A DNA stretch of 29,007 nucleotides from JAZDRH01 sp047470865 (GCF_047470865.1 NZ_JAZDRH010000033.1:1-29007), one strand, 5' to 3'; positions 6,765 to 15,450 are shown, counted from the stretch's first letter. Notes: a model not told the origin generated them from the letters alone. Made by a program: numbers and translations.

Positions 6765-8306
6765 TTAAAGCTCAGGACCGGCTTTAACAATAGCCTCAGA
6801 CACATCAAACTTTTTAAAGTTTTCAATGAACTTAGCTGCGAGCTCACGAGCGGCTTGATCATAAGCTGCTTTATCTGCCCATGTATTACGTGGGTTGAGC
6901 AAGTTGGTATCAACCCCTGGTACTACTTTTGGCACATCTAGGTTAATAATAGGTAAATGCTCAGTTTCTACACCAATTAAAGAACCATTTTGAATAGCTG
7001 CAATAACGCCGCGCGTTGTTGGAATATTAAAGCGTTGACCAACACCATAGCCACCACCAGTCCAGCCTGTATTCACTAAGTAAACTTTAGAGCCAAACTC
7101 TTTAATACGCTTAATTAATAGCTCTGCGTAAACGCCAGCTGGGCGTGGGAAGAATGGCGCACCAAAGCAAGTAGAGAATGTTGATTTAATGCCACTGCCC
7201 GAGCCCATTTCGGTTGAGCCAACCAATGCAGTATAACCTGACAAGAAGTGGTAAGCTGCTTGCTCGTTATTCAAAATAGATACAGGTGGCAATACACCTG
7301 TTAAATCGCATGTTAAGAAAATAACAGCATTTGGCTCGCCACCTAGGTTTTTCTCTGAGCGTTTTTCAACGTGAGTTAACGGATAAGCAGCACGGCTATT
7401 TTGCGTTAAGCTATCATCAGTGTAGTCAGGCTCGTGTTGATCATTCAGCACTACGTTTTCTAGTACTGAACCGAATTTAATAGCTTTCCAGATAACAGGT
7501 TCGTTTTTCTCAGATAGGTTAATGCATTTAGCGTAGCATCCGCCTTCTACGTTAAAGACAACCCCTTTACCCCAACCATGCTCATCATCACCAATGAGAT
7601 AACGGCTTTCGTCAGCTGAAAGTGTGGTTTTACCTGTTCCAGACAAACCAAAGAATAAGGTTACATCGCCCTCTTCACCAATGTTAGCCGCACAGTGCAT
7701 AGGCAGTACGTCAGCTTCTGGTAGCAGGTAATTCTGCACAGAGAACATGGCTTTTTTCATTTCGCCAGCATAGCGCATGCCTGCGATAAGCACTTTTTTC
7801 TGAGCAAAGTTAATCATTACGCAGCCATCAGAGTTAGTGCCGTCACGCTCAGGTACACACTCAAAGTTAGCCACGTTAAGAATTTGCCATTCTTCTTTAT
7901 TACGAGGGTTATAGCTCTCTGGCGTAATAAATAAGCAACGACCAAAGAGGTTTTGCCATGCGGTTTGGGTCGTCATTTTAACGGCTAAGTAATGCTCTTC
8001 AGCTGCACCCACATGTACGTGAGATACAAAGTGATCTTGTGCATTATTAAAAGCTTCTACACGCGCCCACAACGCATCAAACTTTTCAGGAGAAATTGGG
8101 CGGTTAATTGGGCCCCAAGCAATGGTATCTTGAGTGCTTGGCTCCTCTACGATAAAACGGTCAGCAGGAGAACGGCCAGTACGGTGACCAGTTTCAACCA
8201 CTAATGAACCGTTGGCAACTAGGTTACCTTCGCCGCGACGAACAGCCTCTTCAATTAACTGGGCTGGACTAATATTGGTGTACACAGCAGTTGTAGCTTG
8301 CGTCAT
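6765..8306 (-). CDS. pckA: Phosphoenolpyruvate carboxykinase (ATP)
   Basis: The 513-residue enzyme converts oxaloacetate and ATP to phosphoenolpyruvate, CO2 and ADP, the first committed step of gluconeogenesis in the cytosol. The phosphate-binding kinase loop GLSGTGKTTLS is at 220-230, the second metal/nucleotide motif LIGDDEHGW at 237-245, the substrate-binding RTGRSPADRF at 42-51, FNVEGGCYAK at 251-260, and the glycine-rich NTGWTGGGYGVGQR in the C-terminal part; length is that of bacterial ATP-type PEPCK. The start is supported by GGGGAAT 4-5 bp upstream. It lies downstream of hslO on the same strand with 101 bp between, which contains an inverted repeat. A bidirectional terminator follows. 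Confidence 0.97.
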   Translation of the reverse strand: MTQATTAVYTNISPAQLIEEAVRRGEGNLVANGSLVVETGHRTGRSPADRFIVEEPSTQDTIAWGPINRPISPEKFDALWARVEAFNNAQDHFVSHVHVGAAEEHYLAVKMTTQTAWQNLFGRCLFITPESYNPRNKEEWQILNVANFECVPERDGTNSDGCVMINFAQKKVLIAGMRYAGEMKKAMFSVQNYLLPEADVLPMHCAANIGEEGDVTLFFGLSGTGKTTLSADESRYLIGDDEHGWGKGVVFNVEGGCYAKCINLSEKNEPVIWKAIKFGSVLENVVLNDQHEPDYTDDSLTQNSRAAYPLTHVEKRSEKNLGGEPNAVIFLTCDLTGVLPPVSILNNEQAAYHFLSGYTALVGSTEMGSGSGIKSTFSTCFGAPFFPRPAGVYAELLIKRIKEFGSKVYLVNTGWTGGGYGVGQRFNIPTTRGVIAAIQNGSLIGVETEHLPIINLDVPKVVPGVDTNLLNPRNTWADKAAYDQAARELAAKFIENFKKFDVSEAIVKAGPEL

Positions 8307-8345
8307 GTATTCCCCATCGGCCGCTGCCGAATCCTCCGAAGTTTG

Positions 8346-8370
8346 GTAGCGCTAAGTTTGCAGCACTACA
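8346..8370 (-). promoter_or_regulatory. Imperfect inverted repeat in pckA leader
   Basis: GTAGCGCT (8346-8353) and AGCACTAC (8362-8369) pair at 7 of 8 positions with an 8-base spacer, 40-64 bp before the pckA start. The right arm reads TGTAGT on the minus strand, the same half-site as in the palindrome upstream of hexR. It could be an operator or a leader hairpin; evidence is thin. Confidence 0.35.
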
Positions 8371-8407
8371 TCTAAAAATTGTGCGTAATTATGCCAGCTT
8401 TGTTTAC

Positions 8408-9301
8408 TCAATGCACTGTTGTCTGATCGGTTAAAGCTTCATCTACGCTAAATAGTTGTTCAATATCTTGTTCTATAAAGAGATATTTTTCGTTACAGAA
8501 TTGACAATCAATCTCAATTGTACCTGATTTTTCTTTCAGCAAGCTAATGACATCTTCTTTGCCTAAGCTCACAAGCGCTTGCGCCGAACGTTGCTTCGAG
8601 CAGCTACATTTAAAGGCTAATACGCTTGGTTCAAATACACGTACATCTTCTTCGTGGTATAAACGATGTAAAAGTGTGGCTAAGTCTAAGGCCTGTAACT
8701 CCTCAGCTGTTAATGTATCCGCTAAGGTTTTTACATACTCCCAATGATGCTCACGCTCTTGTGTATCTTGGATACGCTCTACAGGCAATTGTTGTAGCAT
8801 AAATCCACGAGCGCGATTGCCGTCAGCCTGCAACCAAAACTGTGAAGCCAACTGCTCAGAAGTAGCAAAGTAGTTTGTAAAACACTGCGCAAGAGTATCG
8901 CCATCCAAAGTAACCAAGCCTTGGTAGCGCTGCCCTTCTTTAGGGTCTACTGTGAGTGCTAAAACACCCTCAGGCATGAGTTCGTTAAGTGATGCCTGAT
9001 CTTTAATTGCTTGAGCTTCATAGCGAGCAATAGCCCGCACTTCACGCTCACTTGAGCACTCCACCATCAATAACGGAATAGCACCACTAGAACGTGCTTG
9101 TAAAATCAATAAACCATCAAATTTAATGGTTTCTACCAGCAGTGCAGCTGCAGCTAATAATTCACCCAGTAAAATAGCTACTGCTCGAGGATATGGATGC
9201 TTAGCTAAAACATGCTGATAGCTTTGTTCTAGGCTGGTAAATTCACCCCGTATATCTGCGTTCTCAAAAATAAAACGCTGTGTAAAATCTTTTTCTATCA
9301 T
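8408..9301 (-). CDS. hslO: Hsp33 redox-regulated chaperonin
   Basis: A 297-residue cytosolic holdase that is switched on by oxidation. The N-terminal two-thirds is the substrate-binding domain (AILLGELLAAAALLVETIKFDG near 42-63 is typical). The C-terminal zinc site is complete: CSC at C232 and C234, and CQFC at C266 and C269; these four cysteines bind Zn2+ in the reduced, inactive form and form disulfides under peroxide or bleach stress, unfolding the linker. Length and Cys spacing agree with the E. coli protein. Position next to pckA matches the Pseudomonas order. The ribosome binding site at ATG 9299-9301 is weak, and no promoter was recognised in the 104 bp before the divergent small ORF. 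Confidence 0.96.
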   Translation of the reverse strand: MIEKDFTQRFIFENADIRGEFTSLEQSYQHVLAKHPYPRAVAILLGELLAAAALLVETIKFDGLLILQARSSGAIPLLMVECSSEREVRAIARYEAQAIKDQASLNELMPEGVLALTVDPKEGQRYQGLVTLDGDTLAQCFTNYFATSEQLASQFWLQADGNRARGFMLQQLPVERIQDTQEREHHWEYVKTLADTLTAEELQALDLATLLHRLYHEEDVRVFEPSVLAFKCSCSKQRSAQALVSLGKEDVISLLKEKSGTIEIDCQFCNEKYLFIEQDIEQLFSVDEALTDQTTVH

Positions 9302-9405
9302 TGTGTTTAACCAAAGACTAATGTGTAACTATATTACTTCATCTAGCCTGCCAGCAACCTATAGGTTTGATTGATGGAGGCTATTAAAATCTTAGAGAGA
9401 TATGC

Positions 9406-9711
9406 ATGCCTATCCTTATTCCTTTTCAGCAGCCTTTAACCATCAAGCTGTGTATCGACTTAGAAGAGTTAAGCGCTTGGGGTAACTTGGCAGATCTTGA
9501 TCTATTCTGGGACGATCACTTAGAGCCATTCTTAACCAGTCAATTAAGGCTATTTGCCGTGCAGATTTTAAACAGCACTACTTATTTAGAAAGCACAGCT
9601 TTAATCTATCAAGCCAAACTCTTAGTAGCTCCGCCAAGCTTTGACTTATCACAACTAGAAAAGCAATTGGCCGAAAGTGCTTTTCCTAAGTGCATTATTC
9701 GCCTTGATTAA
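9406..9711 (+). CDS. Hypothetical protein, 101 residues
   Basis: The frame starts at ATG 9406 with GAGAGA about 6 bp upstream and codes for a small acidic protein (MPILIPFQQPLTIKLCIDLE ... FPKCIIRLD). No signal peptide, membrane segment or known motif is visible; the middle (WGNLADLDLFWDDHLEPFLT) is Asp/Trp-rich and likely helical, and the ends look like beta strands. It runs towards the DUF2625 gene and the two stop codons overlap (bases 9708-9711) with no terminator between, so antisense interference is possible. It occupies the slot between hslO and hslR where Pseudomonas genomes carry variable small genes. Function unknown. Confidence 0.65.
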   Translation: MPILIPFQQPLTIKLCIDLEELSAWGNLADLDLFWDDHLEPFLTSQLRLFAVQILNSTTYLESTALIYQAKLLVAPPSFDLSQLEKQLAESAFPKCIIRLD

Positions 9712-10382
9712 CCCAACTGCTGACAAAACTCTTGTTGCACCTGATAAAGCTCCTCTACGGGTACCACTTTCCAAGTATAATTGTCGAGATTTTTTGCTTC
9801 AGCTGTCCATAAAAACGGCATAAAACTAAATGCTTGATCAGGCGTTAGCTGTTGCATATCACCTACCCAAGTTTTCCAGCGCATTGGGCCGTAGAAGTCA
9901 TCTAAATCGCCATTAAAACAGAAGCTTAAAAACTGCGAATAACTAATTTCTAAGGCTTCAAAGGCTAAGGTTTCAGGTGCAAAGTAGTACATTTTGCCAA
10001 CGTCCTTACCCAATAGCCCACCATTAATCGCAAATAGACCGCCCAGTACATCATCTGCCACTAATAAATAACCCGCTTCACGCGTACTATTGGTATAGGT
10101 TTTGTCTTTATTCCAACTAGGTAAGGTACGTTGCAACTCTGCACTGCCGCCGCCTAAAATACGAATCCAGCCGTTATCAATCAACAAGCCGCCTGTTTGA
10201 TAGACCAAAGCCCCCATAGGTGAGCGGGTTGTTACCTGTGATAAGAATAAGGCTTCATCTGCAACTTTTTGATCTGCAATGCGAAGTACTTCGACCTTAT
10301 TGCTTGCCTGACTCATCCAATCCTTTACTAATGGCCATGCTGGGTCTTCTTGGTTTATTAACTCTGTTAATGGGCGAAGCAT
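9708..10382 (-). CDS. DUF2625 domain protein
   Basis: The 224-residue protein begins MLRPLTELINQEDPAWPLVK and contains VTTRSPMGALVYQTGGLLID, GWIRILGGGSAELQRTLPSWN, and LLVADDVLGGLFAINGG; this is the DUF2625 pattern (uncharacterised, with a SUKH/SMI1-like feel in GGLFAINGG and FAPETLAFEALE). No signal peptide or membrane segments, so probably cytosolic. The SUKH resemblance is my own impression; that superfamily includes immunity proteins against polymorphic toxins, but DUF2625 proteins are often single genes without a toxin partner, as here. The start ATG has AGGA 7-9 bp upstream, just after a hairpin (10392-10416). It reads away from hslR in the same direction, so it may be transcribed from the ompR-envZ-hslR operon. 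Confidence 0.8.
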   Translation of the reverse strand: MLRPLTELINQEDPAWPLVKDWMSQASNKVEVLRIADQKVADEALFLSQVTTRSPMGALVYQTGGLLIDNGWIRILGGGSAELQRTLPSWNKDKTYTNSTREAGYLLVADDVLGGLFAINGGLLGKDVGKMYYFAPETLAFEALEISYSQFLSFCFNGDLDDFYGPMRWKTWVGDMQQLTPDQAFSFMPFLWTAEAKNLDNYTWKVVPVEELYQVQQEFCQQLG

Positions 10383-10391
10383 AAAAACATC

Positions 10392-10416
10392 CTAAAGCAC
10401 TTAGTAAGCGCTTTAG
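10392..10416 (-). promoter_or_regulatory. Hairpin directly before DUF2625 ribosome binding site
   Basis: A 25-bp near-perfect inverted repeat (CTAAAGC at one end, GCTTTAG at the other, inner CTTA/TAAG also pairing, one mismatched pair). On the minus strand it follows hslR by 23 bp and is followed by GATGTTTTT, so it may act as a leaky terminator for the hslR operon or as a structure limiting DUF2625 translation. Confidence 0.6.
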
Positions 10417-10439
10417 CATATCAGGAAGCAAGATGGGCG

Positions 10440-10823
10440 CTAAAAATTATCTTTAAACTGGTGGATTTGACGGCGTTGTTTCTTGGTTGGGCGGCCATCG
10501 GTTAGCAAGCCTAAACCGCCTGCTTTACGCAGCTCGGCAGCGGATTCACGCTTGTTGATGCTGTCTTCAGTTTCTTGGTACAGCGCCTGAGCTTGCGGAG
10601 CACCCCGACGAACATCACTTAAAGCTTGGACTATAATAGTGCGCTCTTCATAACCTGTTCTAATACTGAGTTCTTCACCGACGCGAACATCTTTTGAGGG
10701 TTTACAACGCACACCCTGCGCATGCACTTTACCACCCTCAATAGCTGTTTTGGCTAGGTTGCGTGTTTTAAAAAATCGCGCAGCCCATAGCCACTTGTCT
10801 AAACGAACCTTATCTTCTTCCAT
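10440..10823 (-). CDS. hslR: Hsp15, S4-domain ribosome-associated heat-shock protein
   Basis: A 127-residue basic protein starting MEEDKVRLDKWLWAARFFKT. The N-terminal S4 RNA-binding domain (about 6-66: VRLDKWLW, RNLAKTAIEGGKVHAQG, KPSKDVRVGEEL) is followed by a basic C-terminal tail (GRPTKKQRRQIHQFKDNF). Hsp15 binds free 50S subunits that carry a stalled nascent chain and helps to recycle them. The open frame extends upstream into envZ, but ATG 10823 gives the family length and has AAAGG about 11 bp upstream. It follows the envZ stop by only 5 bp, so it is the third gene of an ompR-envZ-hslR operon, as in Pseudomonas. Confidence 0.93.
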   Translation of the reverse strand: MEEDKVRLDKWLWAARFFKTRNLAKTAIEGGKVHAQGVRCKPSKDVRVGEELSIRTGYEERTIIVQALSDVRRGAPQAQALYQETEDSINKRESAAELRKAGGLGLLTDGRPTKKQRRQIHQFKDNF

Positions 10824-10828
10824 AAACG

Positions 10829-12169
10829 CTATGACCTTTTGCCAACTGCATCGCGTGGTAATAATAAGCAAATAGGCAAGCGTACGCGTACTGCGGTGCC
10901 GCCACCTGCTCGATTAAATAACTCTACTGTACCACCATGCTGCCCAGCGATACGCCGTACAATAGCTAGTCCCAAGCCTGTGCCTGTGCCTGTACGAGCC
11001 GATTCGCCACGCATAAAGGGGTTAAACAGTTTTTCTATATCATCTTCTTTAACGCCAGCACCACGATCAAGCACACTAATTTCAACAAAAGGCGCCTCTT
11101 CTCCACCTTCCACAGAGGTAGTTACTTCAACACCTTTTCCGCCATATTTCAGCGCATTTTCAATCAGGTTCATTAATAATCGTTTCATCGATAAACGACG
11201 CAGAGGTAGCATAGGCACTGGTTCTAAGCAAAGCCCTACGCGTTGTTCACCTTTTTGATTGTATGGGTGAGTCACTTCTTCAACCAACTCAATCAAGTTG
11301 ACAGTTTCTACCTCTTCATCACGCCCATCACGAATAAAAGCAAGGAATTGATCCAAAATAGCATTCATATCCTCCACATCACGCACCATGTCATCAATGA
11401 GCTCAGGATCTGCGTTCATCAACTCAAGTGATAAGCGCAAACGTGTCAACGGCGTGCGCAAATCATGCGAAACACCTGCCAGCATTAATTCTCGCTCGCT
11501 TGCTGAACGCTCTAAATCATCAGCCATTTGGTTAAACGATTGATACACCTCTGCCATTTCACTGGCTGTATCTTGTGAAATCGGCAAACGCACGCTACGT
11601 CCACTACCAAAGCTGCGTGCCGCCATCACTAAGCGCTTTAAGGGCTCATTCAGATGGCGTACAAAAACCCAGGCCACAGCGGTTGAAAGCAGTCCAATAG
11701 CAATTAACCAGCCTAATAGATTCCAAATACGTTGGGCTTGTAACTGACGAGGATAAATAGGTAGGCGAATCCATTGATCGCCATAATCAGGTGCATAAAC
11801 CCACATAGCTGCAGGGCTATGCATTTGAATACGAACCTGTGTTCTAGGGCCTAGATCTTGTCGCATTTGCTGGGTAAATACTTTACTGTAAATCAGAGGT
11901 ACGTCATCTTCTGGTACGTCCTCCTCTTTAACAGTGATAAGGCCCGTTGCTTTGCTTATTTTATCGCGCCCAATTTGGGCAGACGCCCAATATGCACGAA
12001 TAGTTAACGCAGTACCATAACTGTATTGACGGTCAACGAGGACATCCTCATTAACCATCAAATACACTAATGTCAGCGCTTTAGAGAAAAGAACCGCCAG
12101 TAGTACCATCCAAATAGTTCTGGCGAAAAAGCTTTGCGGATACCAGAATGCGCGAACCTTTTTACTCAT
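10829..12169 (-). CDS. envZ: EnvZ-type sensor histidine kinase
   Basis: From ATG 12169 the protein has 446 residues. Membrane segment 1 is about 15-38, a periplasmic domain spans about 40-145, segment 2 is about 149-170, then a HAMP domain (171-223). The dimerisation/phosphoacceptor box GVSHDLRTPLTRLRL puts the phosphorylated His at 235; the N box is LMNLIENALKYGG (332-344), the G1 box DRGAGV (368-373), F box NPFMRG (383-388), and G2 box GTGTGLGLAIV (394-404). All catalytic residues are present. It phosphorylates and dephosphorylates OmpR in response to osmolarity or envelope state. The start overlaps the ompR stop as ATGA; a longer upstream frame would lie entirely within ompR and adds no family sequence. 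Confidence 0.95.
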   Translation of the reverse strand: MSKKVRAFWYPQSFFARTIWMVLLAVLFSKALTLVYLMVNEDVLVDRQYSYGTALTIRAYWASAQIGRDKISKATGLITVKEEDVPEDDVPLIYSKVFTQQMRQDLGPRTQVRIQMHSPAAMWVYAPDYGDQWIRLPIYPRQLQAQRIWNLLGWLIAIGLLSTAVAWVFVRHLNEPLKRLVMAARSFGSGRSVRLPISQDTASEMAEVYQSFNQMADDLERSASERELMLAGVSHDLRTPLTRLRLSLELMNADPELIDDMVRDVEDMNAILDQFLAFIRDGRDEEVETVNLIELVEEVTHPYNQKGEQRVGLCLEPVPMLPLRRLSMKRLLMNLIENALKYGGKGVEVTTSVEGGEEAPFVEISVLDRGAGVKEDDIEKLFNPFMRGESARTGTGTGLGLAIVRRIAGQHGGTVELFNRAGGGTAVRVRLPICLLLPRDAVGKRS

Positions 12170-12891
12170 GCTTTTCCGTCTGGTACAAACACATAGCCAA
12201 CACCCCACACTGTTTGGATATAGCGTGGTTTGGATGGATCTACTTCAATCATGCGACGTAAACGCGAAATTTGTACATCAATAGAGCGTTCCAGTGCATC
12301 CCACTCACGGCCACGTGCCAAGTTCATTAATTTGTCACGGGTTAACGGCTCACTTGGATGCTGAACTAAGGCTTTTAATACAGCAAACTCGCCGGTCGTC
12401 AACATGTTAACTTGGTCATCTTTATGCAGTTCGCGTGTTGCTAAACTGAGTGTGTATTCTCCAAACTTAACCTCTTCATCCGTTGCTGTAGGCGCACCTG
12501 GTAAGGTATGACTTTGGCGGCGCAGCACGGCTTTAATACGTGCTAAAAGCTCGCGAGGATTAAATGGCTTGGCTAAGTAGTCGTCTGCACCGCCTTCTAA
12601 GCCTTGAATACGACTTGACTCATCGCCTTTAGCCGTCAACATGACGATAGGTACTTGGTTATTTCCAGAACGTAAACGACGACATGCAGACAACCCATCT
12701 TCACCAGGCATCATTAAGTCTAAGACAATCAGATGAAATAACTCACGAGCTAATAAACGATCCATTTGTTCAGTGTTTTCAACAGTACGCACTCGATATC
12801 CTTGCTCTGCTAAAAACCGCTCTAACAAATTACGTAAACGTGCATCATCATCAACGATTAGTATTTTTTCCATTTCTTGCGTTGTTGTCAT
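12166..12891 (-). CDS. ompR: OmpR-type response regulator
   Basis: A 241-residue two-component regulator starting MTTTQEMEKILIVDDD. The receiver domain has the acidic pocket D14-D16, phosphoacceptor D58 in LIVLDLMMP, T86 and K108; the C-terminal winged-helix domain (about 140-238) has the OmpR/PhoB pattern VNMLTTGEFAVLKALV, RDKLMNLARGREWDALERSI, DVQISRLRRMIE and YIQTVWGVGYVF. It is phosphorylated by the EnvZ encoded next to it. I chose ATG 12891 because AGAGGA lies 7 bp upstream; a TTG at 12909 would include that site in the coding region. It is the first gene of the ompR-envZ-hslR operon and diverges from tex with 177 bp between. Confidence 0.96.
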   Translation of the reverse strand: MTTTQEMEKILIVDDDARLRNLLERFLAEQGYRVRTVENTEQMDRLLARELFHLIVLDLMMPGEDGLSACRRLRSGNNQVPIVMLTAKGDESSRIQGLEGGADDYLAKPFNPRELLARIKAVLRRQSHTLPGAPTATDEEVKFGEYTLSLATRELHKDDQVNMLTTGEFAVLKALVQHPSEPLTRDKLMNLARGREWDALERSIDVQISRLRRMIEVDPSKPRYIQTVWGVGYVFVPDGKA

Positions 12892-12921
12892 CGACTGATC
12901 CTCTAACAATTGCGGTGATAT

Positions 12922-12950
12922 TATGTATTAATTGTATAAAAAGGTAACAA
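12922..12950 (-). promoter_or_regulatory. Candidate sigma-70 promoter of ompR-envZ-hslR
   Basis: On the minus strand TTGTTA (12945-12950) and TACATA (12922-12927) are 17 bp apart, ending about 30 bp before the ompR start. Both boxes deviate from consensus, so this is a candidate only. Confidence 0.4.
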
Positions 12951-13009
12951 TTGCATTCTTAACAAATCGTTTCAAAGCACTACTTTCCCAGCAGTTGCAC
13001 AACTTAATC

Positions 13010-13015
13010 TATAAT
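13010..13015 (+). promoter_or_regulatory. Candidate -10 box of tex
   Basis: A perfect TATAAT lies 54 bp before the tex start codon, in an AT-rich tract. No good -35 hexamer is found at 16-18 bp upstream (TTGCAC is only 9 bp away), so the promoter call rests on the -10 box. Confidence 0.35.
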
Positions 13016-13068
13016 ATTTTTTATTTATTTGCAGACCTCTCTGCCCAATAAACTAACTAGGTACATTC

Positions 13069-15375
13069 ATGGACAGCATTAATACGCGTATTGCTCAAGA
13101 GCTCAATGTTACATCTCAACAAGTTAGCGCTGCCGTTAGCTTGCTCGACGAAGGGGCTACTGTGCCGTTTATTGCTCGCTATCGTAAGGAAGCAACGGGA
13201 AGTTTAGATGATACTCAGCTACGCACACTAGAAGAACGTTTACGTTATTTGCGCGAGCTTGACGAGCGCCGCGCTTCTATATTGAGCAGTATAGAGGAAC
13301 AAGGCAAACTTACACCTGAATTAGCCCAAGCCATTCAGCAAGCCGATACTAAAACTCGCTTAGAGGATCTTTACCTACCTTATAAACAAAAGCGTCGCAC
13401 TAAGGGCCAAATTGCATTAGAGGCCGGCCTTGGCCAGCTTGCTGATGATCTCTTTGCCAATCCACAGCTGGACCCACTGCAAGAGGCTAGCCGCTACATA
13501 GATGCAGAAAAAGGTTTTGCTGATGAAAAACAAGTGTTAGAAGGCGCTAAGTATATTTTGATGGAGCGTTTTGCTGAAGATGCTGAGCTCTTAGCCAAAC
13601 TACGAGGCTTTTTAAAACAACATGCACAAATCAGTGCGCGTGTTGTGGCGGGTAAAGAAACTGAAGGTGCTAAGTTTAGTGATTATTTTGAACATGATGA
13701 AGACTATACTAAGGTGCCCTCACATCGTGCATTGGCTATTTTCCGTGGGCGTAACGAAGGTGTTTTAACGGCTAGCTTAAAAGTCAGTGATGAAACAACA
13801 CTCTATCATCCTTGCGAAACCATGATTGCTCAGCACTTTTCCATTAGCAACCAGGAGCGTCCTGCTGACAAATGGTTGGCTGAAGTTGTGCGCTGGACAT
13901 GGCGTGTTAAATTATCAAGCCATTTAGAGACAGACTTATTTGCTGAATTACGTGAGCAAGCCGAAACAGAAGCCATTAACGTATTTGCTCGCAATTTACA
14001 TGATCTACTCTTAGCCGCGCCAGCAGGTCAACGCTGCACATTAGGTTTAGATCCAGGATTGCGCACAGGGTGTAAGGTTGCAGTCATTGATCACACTGGG
14101 AAACTACTAGAAACCACTACCGTCTATCCTCACGTTCCACATAACAAATGGAACGAAACCTTAGCGATTTTGGGCAAGCTTTGTGTAAAACATAAAGTAC
14201 AATTAATTGCTATTGGTAACGGCACTGCAAGCCGCGAAACCGATAAACTAGCCATAGAATTGGTGAAAGCTTTGCCTGACCTACACATGAGCAAAATTGT
14301 TGTGAGTGAAGCAGGCGCTTCTGTCTATTCAGCATCTGAACTAGCCGCCAAAGAATTTCCTGATTTAGATGTATCTTTACGTGGCGCTGTATCTATTGCC
14401 CGCCGGTTACAAGACCCACTGGCTGAGCTGGTAAAAATTGACCCGAAATCCATTGGTGTTGGTCAATATCAGCATGATGTATCACAGGTGCAGCTGGCTC
14501 GCTCGTTAGACGCTGTTGTTGAAGACTGTGTGAATGCGGTAGGGGTTGATGTGAATACAGCGTCAGCTGCTTTACTGGCGCGCATTTCAGGCCTTAACAG
14601 CACATTAGCGCAAAACATAGTGCAGTTTCGCGATGAAAATGGTGCCTTTGATAGTCGTAACGCGCTAAAAAAAGTACCTCGCTTAGGCGCTAAAACCTTT
14701 GAGCAAGCCGCTGGTTTCTTGCGTGTTATGCATGCTAGCAATCCATTAGACAGTTCGGCTGTGCACCCTGAAGCCTATAGTTTAGTTGAGCGCATTGCGC
14801 AAAGCACACAACGTGACATCCGCTCCCTGATTGGCGATAGCGCCTTCTTAAACAGCCTAGATCCGAAAAAATTTACTGACGAAACCTTTGGTTTACCAAC
14901 AGTGACCGATATCCTAAAAGAGCTTGATAAGCCAGCTCGCGATCCTCGTCCTGAATTTAAAACTGCGACATTCCAAGAAGGTATTGAAGAAATCAAGGAC
15001 CTGAAATTAGGCATGATTCTAGAAGGTGTTATTACCAACGTCACCAACTTTGGTGCCTTTGTCGATATCGGCGTACATCAAGATGGCCTAGTTCACATTT
15101 CAGCACTCTCCGATCAATTTATTAAGGATCCACATACATTGGTTAAAGCTGGCGATATCGTCAAAGTAAAGGTGATGGAGGTGGACATTCCTCGCAAGCG
15201 TATTGCGCTTTCCATGCGTTTAAGCGATGAGCCGGGTACAAAAAACACTCCCGTTCCGGTAGTAAAATCCACCTCTAACGCTAAAGTGCAAACAACAAAA
15301 AACAGCCAAAGCACAAACGCAACTGGTAATATGGCGGCATTATTCGCAAACGCGAAACAACTAAAGAAAAAATAA
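13069..15375 (+). CDS. tex: Tex, S1-domain RNA-binding transcription accessory protein
   Basis: The 768-residue protein has the full Tex architecture: helical N-terminal domain (1-190; VPFIARYRKEATGSLDD near 33-49), YqgF/RNase H-like fold from about 323 (LGLDPGLRTGCKVAVID), helix-hairpin-helix region at about 490-555 (SGLNSTLAQNIVQFRDENG, VPRLGAKTFEQAAGFLR) and a C-terminal S1 domain at about 644-716 (GVITNVTNFGAFVDIGVHQD). The Lys/Asn/Thr-rich tail is low complexity. Tex (Spt6-like core) binds nucleic acids and supports transcription and expression of toxin and stress genes in pathogens. It is followed by a hairpin and gshA on the same strand, 75 bp away. Confidence 0.96.
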   Translation: MDSINTRIAQELNVTSQQVSAAVSLLDEGATVPFIARYRKEATGSLDDTQLRTLEERLRYLRELDERRASILSSIEEQGKLTPELAQAIQQADTKTRLEDLYLPYKQKRRTKGQIALEAGLGQLADDLFANPQLDPLQEASRYIDAEKGFADEKQVLEGAKYILMERFAEDAELLAKLRGFLKQHAQISARVVAGKETEGAKFSDYFEHDEDYTKVPSHRALAIFRGRNEGVLTASLKVSDETTLYHPCETMIAQHFSISNQERPADKWLAEVVRWTWRVKLSSHLETDLFAELREQAETEAINVFARNLHDLLLAAPAGQRCTLGLDPGLRTGCKVAVIDHTGKLLETTTVYPHVPHNKWNETLAILGKLCVKHKVQLIAIGNGTASRETDKLAIELVKALPDLHMSKIVVSEAGASVYSASELAAKEFPDLDVSLRGAVSIARRLQDPLAELVKIDPKSIGVGQYQHDVSQVQLARSLDAVVEDCVNAVGVDVNTASAALLARISGLNSTLAQNIVQFRDENGAFDSRNALKKVPRLGAKTFEQAAGFLRVMHASNPLDSSAVHPEAYSLVERIAQSTQRDIRSLIGDSAFLNSLDPKKFTDETFGLPTVTDILKELDKPARDPRPEFKTATFQEGIEEIKDLKLGMILEGVITNVTNFGAFVDIGVHQDGLVHISALSDQFIKDPHTLVKAGDIVKVKVMEVDIPRKRIALSMRLSDEPGTKNTPVPVVKSTSNAKVQTTKNSQSTNATGNMAALFANAKQLKKK

Positions 15376-15384
15376 GTTATTGCC

Positions 15385-15420
15385 TACGGCTAGCATAAGT
15401 TATTGATTTTGCTAGCCGTA
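15385..15420 (+). other. Hairpin between tex and gshA
   Basis: TACGGCTAGC (15385-15394) and GCTAGCCGTA (15411-15420) are perfectly complementary with a 16-base AT-rich loop. No T-run follows, so termination would be incomplete; it may serve as a processing or attenuating stem between tex and gshA. Confidence 0.6.
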
Positions 15421-15450
15421 CTTAACTTATAAAGCAGAAGGATAAAAACC

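Noticed and set aside
10839..11258. 139-codon frame antisense to envZ
   Set aside because: Pro/Ser/Arg-rich shadow opposite the kinase domain; no sign of independent coding.
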